Origin: Cucumis sativus
Taxonomy: Eukaryota; Streptophyta; Magnoliopsida; Cucurbitales; Cucurbitaceae
Assembly (NCBI RefSeq): GCF_000004075.3
Contig: NC_026659.2
Location: 19,424,272-19,488,271, forward strand
Direction: 5' to 3'
Length of the DNA stretch: 64,000 nucleotides
Shown: in pieces, positions 54,160 to 64,000 of the stretch
Numbering within the stretch: position 1 is the stretch's first letter
Layout: the number at the start of each line of letters is the position of its first letter
Translations under genes and position numbers: made by a program
Notes under the pieces: model-generated
Told to the model about the DNA's origin: nothing
Databases searched by the model: none
What the model saw: the letters and a program-made list of their open reading frames with translations, nothing else

Positions 54160-55230
54160 AGTTATATATTTTGATGTTTTACCAAAATCTAGCAATGTAT
54201 TTTTATTAAGAAATCACGAGAAGGATTTGCTATTATAGTTATATATTTTGATGATTTCAATATAATTGAAATTCACGAAGAGCTTTCAAAGGCAATAAAA
54301 TATCTAAAAAAATTGAAATAAAAGATCTTGGTAAAACAAAATTTTGTCTTTGGCTTACAAATCGACCATTTAGCGATTGAAAATTCTATTCATCAATCAA
54401 CATACATAAAAGTTTTTATGGACAAAGCACACCCATTAAACATTCCAATAGTAGTTCGATATCTAGATGTAAAGAAGCTATCTTTTGACCTCGAAAAATA
54501 ATGAAAAACTACTTGGTTGTGAAGTATCATATCTTAGTGTAATAGGTACACCTATATATCTTGCTAATAACACGAGACCGACTATAGCATTTTCAATAAA
54601 TTTATTAGTAAGATATAATTCTTCTCCAACCAAAAAACGTTAGAATAAAGTTAAGCATGTACTCTTTTATCTTTGATGGACGATTGATATGAAATTGTTT
54701 TATTCAAATAAATCAAACTACGATCTAATTGGTTATGCAAATGCTGGATATTTACGTGACCCATATCTATTTACATATGAAGTAACTACTATATCTTGAC
54801 GATCTATAAAACAAACCATAACAACCACTTCGTCAAATCTTACTGAGATTCTTGCAATTCATAAAGCTAAAAGAGCATGTGTGTGGTTGGGGTCAATGAC
54901 TCATCATATTCGAGAAAGATATGGTTTGTCTTTTAGTGAAAGTTTACCAACAATATTATCATAAGACAATGCCGCATGTATAACATAAATCAAATCAAAG
55001 AAGCGTATATAAAAGGAGATGGAACAAAACATATCTTACCAAAACTCTTCTACACATGAACTTCAAGAAAATAGTGACAACAATGTTCAACAGTTTCTTC
55101 AAATGACAACTTGACATATTTACTTTTAGAATCATTACTCACGTCAACATTTGAAAAGTTGGTCCACTTCAACATTTGAAAAGTTGATTCACAGCATTGA
55201 AATGCAACGACTCAATGGACACAAGTGATG
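54160..55230 (+). pseudogene. Copia reverse transcriptase / RNase H remnant
   Basis: Pieces in shifting frames: FAIIVIYFDD (catalytic YxDD region), then ELSKAIKYLKK, KDLGKTKFCLWL, ANNTRP, a DLIGYANAGYL-like RNase H stretch at about 54,730-54,755, ILAIHKAKRACVWL (54,855-54,895), MTHHIRERYGLS, YIKGDGTKHI and TSTFEKLVH. The order and spacing match the C-terminal third of a plant copia polyprotein. Many stops. Confidence 0.8.
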
Positions 55231-55640
55231 TATTGACGAGGGATGCACGCTTTTTTTCCTTTGCTATGACTTTCCCTATTGGTTTTTCTTAAAGTTTTTA
55301 ATAAAACAATTATTAAAGTATATAAAATAATATAATATTTTTTCTTCACTAAGGTTTTCAATGAAGCAATATTAAAAGAAAATGTATGATAAATATAATT
55401 ATATATGTTATAAACATATATATGGTATAAATAAATGTATGGTGGTGCCTTGTAAGACATACCATAGTTGAATTCAATAATTTTTATAAGGTAAATAAGT
55501 TGTTTTTGTTTTTTGCTTACAGATTTTCTATTTCCACGAAATTTCCAAATTCCCTTTGATTTTTCATGGGACAAGAGAGAAAGAAAGTGAGACATTGAAA
55601 GACAGTAATTTCATGAACTTCATTATCTTCTTCTTCAACT

Positions 55641-56716
55641 TGATTTGAACAAACCAAACCAACAATAAACAACACTCCCAATTTCCACTTAAAAGTCCAT
55701 AACTTTTAAAAACGCACAAATCAAACCACAGTTTTCCTCAGTATACGATTGTTATTTCAACCAAACATCTCAACAATCCACAAAAACTCACTAAATCACA
55801 CGACTCTGCTCTTTAAATTTGTTGAATTGCTCGTTGCAAACGCTTAATTTTCCAAATTATTGGATCTCTGGAGACCAAGCCATGTTCAATTAAATTGCTA
55901 AATCAGCTATCAGAAAGATATCTGGAAACACAGAAGTATAACTTTGTTTTCACTTGTTTTCACTTTTCAATTTTCACTATTTCCAGAGCTTGACTTATCC
56001 CCATTCCCAGAAGCAGAATGCTCATTACTCAGAACAAGGACTGAAGAACAAGAACAAACTGCGTTTCCAATCAGCAAGTGTAACATATATTTACGAAGCA
56101 ATCATCTGTTAGAATATGATTCTGAAGAAAACGAGAAGAAAAAATATGCTAGAAAATGAAAGTAAGTTATCAAAGATTAATTAGGAGAATAGATCACTTG
56201 GAAGGTTCCAAATCAGGAAGATCACCAAGACAATGTACAATGGAACTCCGAGATGTTCTTGGCTAAGGATAAGCAATCAGACTTACAAAACAGAATTAGA
56301 TTGATAGTAGAGCTGTTATTGCCTCTATAAAGCCTCCCAAAAGAGGTTTCTCAAATCAAAATGATACAAACTTACTGTGTCATGATTGTACAAGGCTCCA
56401 GGGGGGAAGGAATCTACCTAATGACTTGCAAAAGAACCAAGACTTTCATATTTGATTCTTTACACCAAAAATCCTGCAGTATCATTCTTGTTGAAATAAA
56501 GTTAAAAAGCTACCAACAAAAACATAGACGATCCTGCAGTATCAAAGCAAAAACAGAAAAGGTTGCTGGTCGGTTACTTGTGAGCAAAATCAAAATTCAT
56601 GTGGAGATTCAACTCCTCAACAGCCATTAATAATCACTTCGAAGATTTGAATACCCTCCAGCATGAAACACCATGATCAAAACCCTCCCCCTGTGGGAGG
56701 AATGTTGCCATGATCC
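55641..56716. other. AT-rich region, probably including the 3' UTR of the minus-strand gene
   Basis: No coding frame I can support. The minus-strand gene ending at 56,717 would have its 3' UTR here. Confidence 0.45.
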
Positions 56717-59306
56717 CTACCTCCCATAGTAATCAAATTCTGTGTCTTTTGGCCTCTTGCCATACTGATATTTCAAATCTTGGTTGTTTCTGTGAATATT
56801 TGGCTGTGTTCTATCAGGTAAATGCCTGACATTATGAATGTAACTGCTATTCCCAGGCCTATTATAATGATCAAAATTACTGTTACCAAGCAGGTGCCAC
56901 TGCCTTCTCGATGAGTTATTTCTTGCATCACTGGCAAATCCTTCGGTCTTCCAGGAGGCAGTGCCACCTTGATGCTGTTTATCTTTCCGTGCATTGTCCA
57001 CCACACCCCTTGCATTACTAGCAAATTCTTTGTTCTTCCATGAGGTGGCAACTTGATTCTTTTCAACCTTCCAGATACTGTCGACCATACCTTTGTTCCC
57101 CTGGTTAATGCTACTGTCCCAAGGATTGCCATCATTATTCACATTCCCTGAATCACTAAAATTCCACCGGCGGCATCCTTGTCCTGTTTTATCAGTGAGC
57201 TGATTATCATGTCCCCAGGGATTACCCTCGTGACCTGGACCTTCAATGTGCCCTTCTGTCCAAACAGAATTTGAGTTCCTTGTTCTTTTATTTTTACATT
57301 CCAACCAATCATCACGTTGTTTCATATTTGGAGTGTAATATGCCCAATCCAGTTCCTCAATCATTTTAGAATCCATGTCAGGACTCCAATCGATTTGTTC
57401 AATATGTTTGTCTGGATCAGGCAAATGGATGTCACTCTGATGCCCATTAATCTCTGCCCAGTAACGTCTTTTGGCATTGTGGAATGCCTCTTCACAAGCG
57501 GAATCATCCCACTTGACTACATTAGAATGACAATAAATAAAGTTCTTGGAATCAACTATTTTACCCCATGGCACACAACCGATCTCTGCACAAAATTTCT
57601 TTTCCCATAGAGGAATACCATCTCGCCAATGCTCTACACAAAGAAGAAACGATGAAAATTATATTCATAGTTCACTGAAGGATTAAAAATATGGATGAGG
57701 ATTTACAAAACAAGATGTTAAATTCAAATTCTACGATCAAATATTTGCAAATGCTTTAAAATCAGTGAAGAGATGAAAATAAATAGAATATGTCTTATTT
57801 CGATCGTTAATAATAGGCATAGGTTTCATTTTAAATCCTGAAGCTTTAACACAAAACAATTCTATCTTGAAGTTTTGAAGATTAGCCAAATTAGCCCCTA
57901 CCATCAACTTTCTCTAAGAAGTTGGGAACTTCTAATTTCATTCATAAAACACTTTATGTTTATGTTGGACCCTCCTCTCCCTCCCATCTTTCGAATCCCT
58001 TGCTTCTCTCTCCAATTCCCTGTTTTCTCCCTCAGGATCTCTCCGTCTCCCCCCTTGTTGGATCTTTTTCTTTCTCACTTTCCATATTTCTTTTGCCACT
58101 GCATCACCCTTAACAATTCATTGTTACCTTCTCCCTCTACAGTGATTGACATGAAGAATGCACAAAAGGGCATTGAATCCTTCTCAGGTACCATGTCTAC
58201 ATATTCAGTTTCGAGAAGTAGGAGAGTGATTAGATGTGAGTTAGTTTGAAGTTTAATTGAGTGTTAATTTTATGTCTAATCAAAACTATTTTGTGGCAAC
58301 TCTCTTGTCATTTCTAATGCCATAAACCACTGCAATCCACCACTTGGCGATAGAGATAGAAGGGAAAAAAGAGAACATAAATTTTAAGGTTGTACAATCA
58401 ACTTTATCCTTGTTTCCTGTGATCCCCATTTTTCATGAGAGTGTTTCTTGTAATGTAATAAGATGTTACAGCATCCATCTTACAATAGTAACCATAAGCA
58501 GTTTCTGATGGTTCGTTTACTTCTGAGAATCACATTATTAATCAACTAAACTTCCATAAATACAAGAAATAAGCAACACTCCTATCCTTAAAACACCAAT
58601 CATCTAGAAATGCCGCATGTATTCAACAAATTGGGAGCAGTTCTAACAAAGTTAGAAAGGACCTATAGCCCCGTTTGATAAAAATTCTGAATTTATATGT
58701 TTATTTCTTTTCAATTTTCCATTTACCGTTAAGAAAAGAACACTTGAATCCCAAATCAAATTAGAAAAACAAAAACCACTCGTTTTTAAGATTTCACACA
58801 GCATACATTCACTTTTCTCATCTTCCCAGAAAAGAAAAGAACGTGATAAGACGTTGCAATGCATTTTTATAGCAGAAACTACTCAAAATAGTAACCTAAT
58901 CGCCCATACACTAGTAGTAGCAATCACAAATTCACAACATTATGAAAAAATATAAGAATTTTCTCCGAATATAAATCTAAATATGTAAAGAAACAAAACA
59001 ACAATCAAGATTGGTGCCAACTCCAACCCAAGCTTCAGCTTACTTCAACATCTTGCCCAAAAACCATTCTTAAAACAGAACCAAAACAACCCAGATGTCC
59101 ATTCAATTCAACAGCTGAAGAAACGAATAAAAAATCTATCCAAGAAATGGAATTGAATGAAGAACAAGGCCATTGCACCCTAAATCTAAAAATAAGAAAG
59201 GGAGAAAATCACCAAGTGGAGGATCGTGATCGTAATTTCTTATCGCCGACCATGGAGGCTTCTGGTATCGAAAATTTCTCCTGGGTCGTTCTCTCCAATT
59301 ACCCAT
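56717..59306 (-). CDS. Conserved plant protein of unknown function, two exons
   Basis: Exon 1 is 59,306-59,213 (94 nt, MGNWRERPRRNFRYQKPPWS), donor CTTG|GTGATT. Exon 2 is 57,633-56,717, acceptor TTGTGTAG|AGCATT. The phases join to one frame of 336 aa plus stop. Exon 2 starts with a conserved block: W41EKKFC46, P53-W54, then VVKWDDSACEEAFHNAKRRY and WAEINGHQSDIHLPDPD. The second half is low complexity: Gly/Asn-rich with two GNPW units and a duplicated SWK-x-(K/E)-x-FAS-x-AR unit (about residues 225-270), ending in DTEFDYYGR. I recall plant homologues with the same MGNW start and WEKKFC block but no known function. The Arg-rich N-terminus and disordered tail could suit a nucleic-acid-associated role; that is a guess. 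Confidence 0.82.
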
Positions 59307-59616
59307 TAATGAAACAGAAAACCCAGATAAAATATAGGAATTGGGCAGTGAAAATCTCAAGAAATTAATCAAATTAGGATAGAGGGGCAAGAATTGAGAG
59401 GGAACCCATGTTGAAGAAGGGAAATTCGTGATGGGAAGAAAGCGAAAAAAAAAAAAGAAAAAAAAAAAGAAAAGGGCGGCGAATGTGTAAGAAGAAAGAC
59501 GAGGAAGAGCGAAGTATGAGGGAAATTGAAGTGAAAAAACGTTGGATTTGAAAGAAAGATGGTACAAGGCGCTGCGGCTGTACAGATTTGGGGGAACTGA
59601 CCGACTCCTTTTTGTT

Positions 59617-59621
59617 CTCTT

Positions 59622-59651
<30 letters not shown>
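59617..59651. repeat. CTT trinucleotide repeat near the 5' end of the minus-strand gene
   Basis: About 11 CTT units on the plus strand (GAA on the minus strand), about 310 bp upstream of the ATG at 59,306, probably in its 5' UTR or core promoter. A poly-T tract follows at 59,710-59,727. Confidence 0.85.
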
Positions 59652-59652
<1 letters not shown>

Positions 59653-59729
59653 GACACGTTTCACTACGTATATTTGTACTTTCATTTCCATTTATACTCA
59701 ACTTTCTACTTTTTTTTTTTTTTTTTTCT

Positions 59730-62460
59730 TCTCACTCCCTCCACTTTTTATTTTATTTCTCAATAGTCATTCAAATAAAAATTGTTTAAGGTATAAACTA
59801 CGAAAAGTTTTTTCTTTTTTAACGGGATGGATGAAATGAGTTATAATAGTCTAATCTTTGTTTGAAATTAGTTTTAGTTGAGGATTAGGATGAAATCTTT
59901 TAATAACTTAAGTCTTCACTATCTTCAACTTTGAAAGAATGTTTGTTGAAATTGTTGGAATGTTTGTCGATAGGAGATGTCTACGAGTGTGGGAGATGTC
60001 ATTCTCCCTCTCTGTGCAATTTTCCATGGGAATTGGATTGGAATTCCCCACAGTGAATTTAAGGGATTGGGTTTCATGGGGGAAATTTTTTCCAGTTATT
60101 TAAAAAAATATATAAATTATTAATGAGAAATTTTTTATTAAAAAATTAATCTATCACTGAATAGCTTATTATGGTTAGTTTATTTAGTTATCAAAGCATC
60201 ACTTACCCGACATTGAACAATATGTTCTTCAAAATTGATCCATTTTTTCGATTAACTTTGTTTTCCTTTGATAAAAGGCTTTACATATAGTCTTTCTCAT
60301 TGTTAATCCATCATTTATAAAATTGTAAGTAGATGACAGGTGCTATGCACAACGTTTAAATTATAATGAAATCTCGTAAAAAAAATATGTATTGAGTTTA
60401 ATTCTCAAATATTTGACCTAAAATGAAGTTTGGAAATAGTGTAAAAAACTGTATATTTCCTATTTCAAGTTGATTAACCATGGACATGAGATATTTTGTA
60501 GACAGTGTATAAAAGAAATATATATGGATTAATAAAATGAAAATAGCATGGAAATAAAAATTGATATAAAAGTGACATAATAACACATATTAATTATTAT
60601 TTAATGGGAAAAAATAGTTGGTTATTTATTATTTAAAAAAAGAGAGTGAAAGTGTGTGAATCTCATTTCCTAAGATTATTGACTTGATCACTTTATAACA
60701 AACATTTCTCTCCAAGTTTATAATAAATTGGCTATCAATTATCACCTACCATAAGAACTAAGAAGTTACCATGAGAAAATGTGAGTTTGGGCTTTTATTT
60801 GGCCCTATATGATTTTTGGCTCCAATCCATTACTACCCTTTCTTTTTTGTTCGCTTTTGGGTTAAAAGAGTTCTTTTTTCTCAAATTATATCTAATAGAA
60901 CAAATTAAAAAACAAACTATATAAAAGATAAAATTAGTAAATTTTTTAAAACGATAGCAATCATCAATTGCTACTATCAATAATAGCTTTTAATCTGAAT
61001 GTTTCAGGAAGTAGTGTCCAAAACGGTAGCTATACGTTGATTTTTTTTGTTTGTGTTATATATGTATCTTTTTCCTTCCTATATATTCAATTAATTTTTA
61101 GTTAAGTGCCATTTACTCGAGTGGTCCTCTTTGGTCCCTAGTTTAATTGAATTAAATCCGATATTTTTAATAAATTTGCCTAAATTAATTTATTTAATTT
61201 CAATACAATATTTTTTCAAGATCGAAGTCCAATAACATATAATTTTATTATCAATTTAAGAAAGTATGTATGTTACCCTTTATTAATGAACTAAAATTTC
61301 TTATTAAACTATAGATCTTACATGTAAATACTTAAATTATGTCATGTCATGAGACTTTTAATTAAGTCTCTCTAGGGAAAAGAATATTCATTCATGTGAC
61401 CAACACCAATGACATTTATGTATGTACAATATTTTGTACTTTTAGGTCGAAATAAAATTTCTTAAACTAAGGTCCTGATTTTTTACACAATCACAGAGTT
61501 AAAATTTAACCTAAAAAAACTAATTATTATATTTTGTTTTTAAAATATTTGACGAATTATAAAATATATTTATTTTTTATTTTGTGTTGTACTAACTGGA
61601 AATTCAAAATTTGAAATCTCGCTTTTATTATATGAATAAAAAAGATAGAATAATTTAATGGATTTCTTTTTTATGTTTTTTACAATATGTGATGAAAAAT
61701 TGGAGATCAAATTAAATGACTTGTCCTTTTAATGGTATTAATATAGATCTTGTAATTGTTTGACCTATGAATCTAATGTTTTAATAAAATCAATGCACAG
61801 TTACAGACCTATTGTTTTAATATCATTTGTTTGTAACAAATTCAAACTTTATTTTAAAATCTGAAACATTCTTTAATTTATCTATATAAATAGAGGGAAA
61901 AGACTTATGATGATCTTTATTTTTTATCTATTTCAGTAAAGCATTTTCTTCATTCTAACTCTTTTCTGACAAGTGCTCGTTGTTGAAGGAAACTTCGAAT
62001 ATAAAATAAACTAAAATACTCTAGCCAACTTAGTACACCTCAATTGAAAACAAATACACGTTGTAATGTATGATAAGATGATGTAACAAGACTTAGATAT
62101 GGAAATAATAAAGACTTTTGAGAAAACCTCAAAATCTTTATATACTCAAACCATGGTCGAGGCATGTTTATGATAGTCGTTGTCCTGTTCACTTTGCAAG
62201 GAGACTACAATTACCATCTTTTTGTAAAATACAACGACTAACTCGAGTAGAACTACAACTCTGAACTACTTGATTTTTTCACTACATATGTATGTTAGTC
62301 AAGAGTGTTGTGTTAACCTTGGAGAGAGATCAATATATGCGATTGAGTACATATGTTGTTGTATTGAGTCTTTGTTTTGAAGGTAGTGGATCTTCTATGA
62401 CACAATAATAATGGACCATGTAGATTAAATATAATATAATAAGAAAAAATAAGAGAGGAG
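59730..62460. other. AT-rich intergenic DNA
   Basis: I see no gene, RNA or mobile element that I can support in these 2.7 kb. Confidence 0.5.
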
Positions 62461-62468
62461 AGAGAGGG

Positions 62469-62501
62469 AAAAAAGAAAAGAAAAGAAAAGAAAAGAAAAG
62501 A
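62469..62501. repeat. (AAAAG)n microsatellite
   Basis: About 6.5 units of AAAAG within a longer purine tract (62,440-62,510). Confidence 0.9.
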
Positions 62502-62679
62502 GAGAATGGAATGTGTGGGAATTAATGTGGGGGAAAGATGAAACTAAATTATATTCCTAAGCCAAAAGAAAGAAAGATAGAAAGAAAGAGAATAATATAT
62601 GATGACAAGGCTTCCTATGAGGGACCCATTACCAGCTGGCTTATCTGTTCCTTTCAACAATTATGCTTTGTTTTCTTTC

Positions 62680-62727
62680 TCACATTCTCACATTCTCACA
62701 TTCTCACATTCTCACATTCTCACATTC
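62680..62727. repeat. 8-bp tandem repeat TCACATTC, six copies
   Basis: Six perfect units in a row. They create open frames of the FSHSHILT type that should not be read as protein. Confidence 0.95.
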
Positions 62728-63247
62728 TCTCCTCTATTTCACTTCCTCAATTCCCCATTTTACCCTTGTCTCCCTCCTTCCTTTACATCACATTACTAAA
62801 CTATATACTTAATTACATATCTTCTTATAATTAATTACTTTCCACTTCAACCTTATTCCAAACCCGTCAATATGTAAATATATATCTATATATCCAAACG
62901 TTTGATATCCATATTTAATATCCATACATATCTCCAAATCTTTTAAGATTTAAAAACTATGTTATCTATCAAACCAAATATGGATAGGAATACTAATTAA
63001 TGACAATATCCACGACTTTGTGTTCAACTAAAACAAATTGATTATTAACCTAAATAAAATTTATAATTTTTGCCACTATATTAACATATATTCATTGATA
63101 TATATCTATAGAATTGAAATTTCCATATTGACATTGATAACTATATCTCAAAGTTAGATAAGTAAAAAAGGGTTGCAATTTTAATTGATAACCAAATTCT
63201 ATCTTGTGCATCCTACGAATTGTATAAGTATCTTTATGATAGTTGTT

Positions 63248-63292
63248 AAGTCATGTACCGATTACTTTAAGTTGTGGACTGGGTACATGATT
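63248..63292. repeat. Inverted repeat related to the palindrome cluster
   Basis: AAGTCATGTACC at the left and GGGTACATGATTA at the right enclose AAGTTGTGGACT. This is a decayed relative of the AAGTCGTGTACC/GGTACACGACTT hairpins at 18,900-19,510. Confidence 0.5.
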
Positions 63293-63559
63293 AGGCCTAC
63301 ACGTTTGCAGTTTACTTAATGGGCTAACTGACATTGAAGTTTTTTTTTTTTTTTTTTAATTTGATTAAAGTAACGTTGGAATGAACTATTTTTATGATAT
63401 TTTACCAACTTTAACGGTTGATTAAATATGTCTGTGCATTATGAAGATCTAGTTATTCTAAAATCTAGTAATGACCGACTGATGCATACTCAACTAACAA
63501 AATTTTGTGCAAATGATTAATATATATGTTTTGTTGTCTAACTATGTTGTTTTTTACAG

Positions 63560-64000
63560 ATTAATTGGACATCATACACACACGACATTATGACATTGCT
63601 TGATCAATGTCATAATGATCAAGAAGTTTTGACTTCCTTTGGCTCTTTGATATGCTTCAATATCATAGAATGATATTTACTAGATCGTGTGTTATGACAG
63701 TTCGGTATGCGACAAATCGTAACATCGTTGTGTTTTACAGACCCAAAACTACATCAAATTGATTAGAGGTGAACACAATCAAAACTAGTGTAAGATTCAT
63801 AACAAATATATCACAATGTGGTGTGCACCTCATGAGATCCTTGTGCATAATGAGAGAAGAAACACATGACCCAACTGTATCAGATGATTATTTTTCCTAG
63901 TATAATTCAATTACAAGACAATTTATCACATACGACAATACTTACTATTATTGCATGATAAGAATTTTAATATGATACGTTTTACCGTCCATCTCTTCAT
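63560..64000 (+). pseudogene. Second plant mobile domain (PMD) pseudogene, continues off the window
   Basis: After a TTTTTTACAG acceptor the exon begins ATTAATTGGACATCATAC, the same junction as the third exon of the PMD copy at 20,849 (minus). The translation contains NWTSYTHDIMTLLDQCHND, a LICFNIIE-like piece, LLDRVL, QFGMRQIV, TDPKLHQID and NKYITMW, then FFS followed by TAG (63,898-63,900) and ITRQFIT with a frameshift. These align with PMD1 motif by motif. Several stops. The rest lies beyond 64,000. Confidence 0.78.

Larger units (their letters stand above)
51650..55640 (+). mobile_element. Ty1/copia retrotransposon, dead remnant
   Basis: The order is LTR-like (about 51,650-51,990), gag (52,850-53,800), RT/RNase H (54,160-55,230), LTR-like (about 55,230-55,640). 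The two flanking segments share TATAAATA, then a GTGGTG phrase, AAGACA, CA(C/T)A(A/G)TTGA and TTCAATAATTTT-like text in the same order, though highly diverged. All coding parts are full of stops, and protease, integrase and early RT are absent. A foldback repeat (52,361-52,590) and a CACTA-like element (53,802-54,097) have inserted. Confidence 0.7.

Noticed and set aside
59136..59657. 173-aa continuous minus-strand frame at the start of the MGNW gene
   Set aside because: The upstream part is 5' UTR repeat (Lys run from GAA repeats) and the downstream part reads through the splice donor into the intron. Only 59,306-59,213 is exon.
62538..62834. 98-aa and 66-aa frames with repeated SHSHILTF
   Set aside because: Direct translation of the 8-bp TCACATTC repeat.

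Overview
This is AT-rich nuclear DNA from a dicot plant. The retroelement families and gene content look like a cucurbit (cucumber or melon type), but that assignment is from memory of family resemblance and could not be tested here. Four host genes can be supported: a seven-repeat WD40 protein of the JINGUBANG type (37,623-38,912, +), a small two-exon putative plastid membrane protein (45,809-47,521, +), an intronless P-class PPR protein (48,908-51,088, +) and a two-exon conserved plant protein of unknown function (59,306-56,717, -). Almost everything else is transposable-element sequence in various states of decay.

Positions 1-14,417 form a multilayer nest. A minus-strand Ty3/gypsy element, with its LTR at 13,842-14,417 and gag running leftwards off the window, is split inside gag by a plus-strand Ty3/gypsy element (639-13,342; two 223-bp LTRs, target duplication CTTTG). 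That element is split in turn by a 1,932-bp solo LTR in its RNase H/integrase region (3,965-5,896; duplication CTTAC) and by a 5,838-bp CACTA transposon in integrase (6,509-12,346; duplication CAT). The CACTA element carries an antisense exon from a SEC23 (COPII coat) gene.

Positions 14,418-27,900 hold LTR pieces, a 112-bp minisatellite downstream of a TATA box, a cluster of perfect palindromes, a plant-mobile-domain (PMD) pseudogene, and two overlapping pieces of one roughly 2.3-kb LTR that flank an inner LTR fragment.

Positions 27,950-34,749 are a CACTA element (duplication GTA) containing a second CACTA element (28,208-32,502; duplication TTG) of the same family as the one at 6,509. The inner element carries three consecutive exons, with introns, of a TypA/BipA translation GTPase gene, plus a frameshifted fragment of a small plant DUF protein. 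Two family members with different host-gene cargo between shared ends are the most interesting feature of the window.

Positions 34,750-64,000 hold the four genes, separated by AT-rich DNA. A dead Ty1/copia element (about 51,650-55,640) contains a foldback MITE-like repeat and a 0.3-kb CACTA-like element. A second PMD pseudogene runs off the right edge on the plus strand and shares a nonsense codon with the first. I found no tRNA, rRNA, CRISPR or bacterial-type features.
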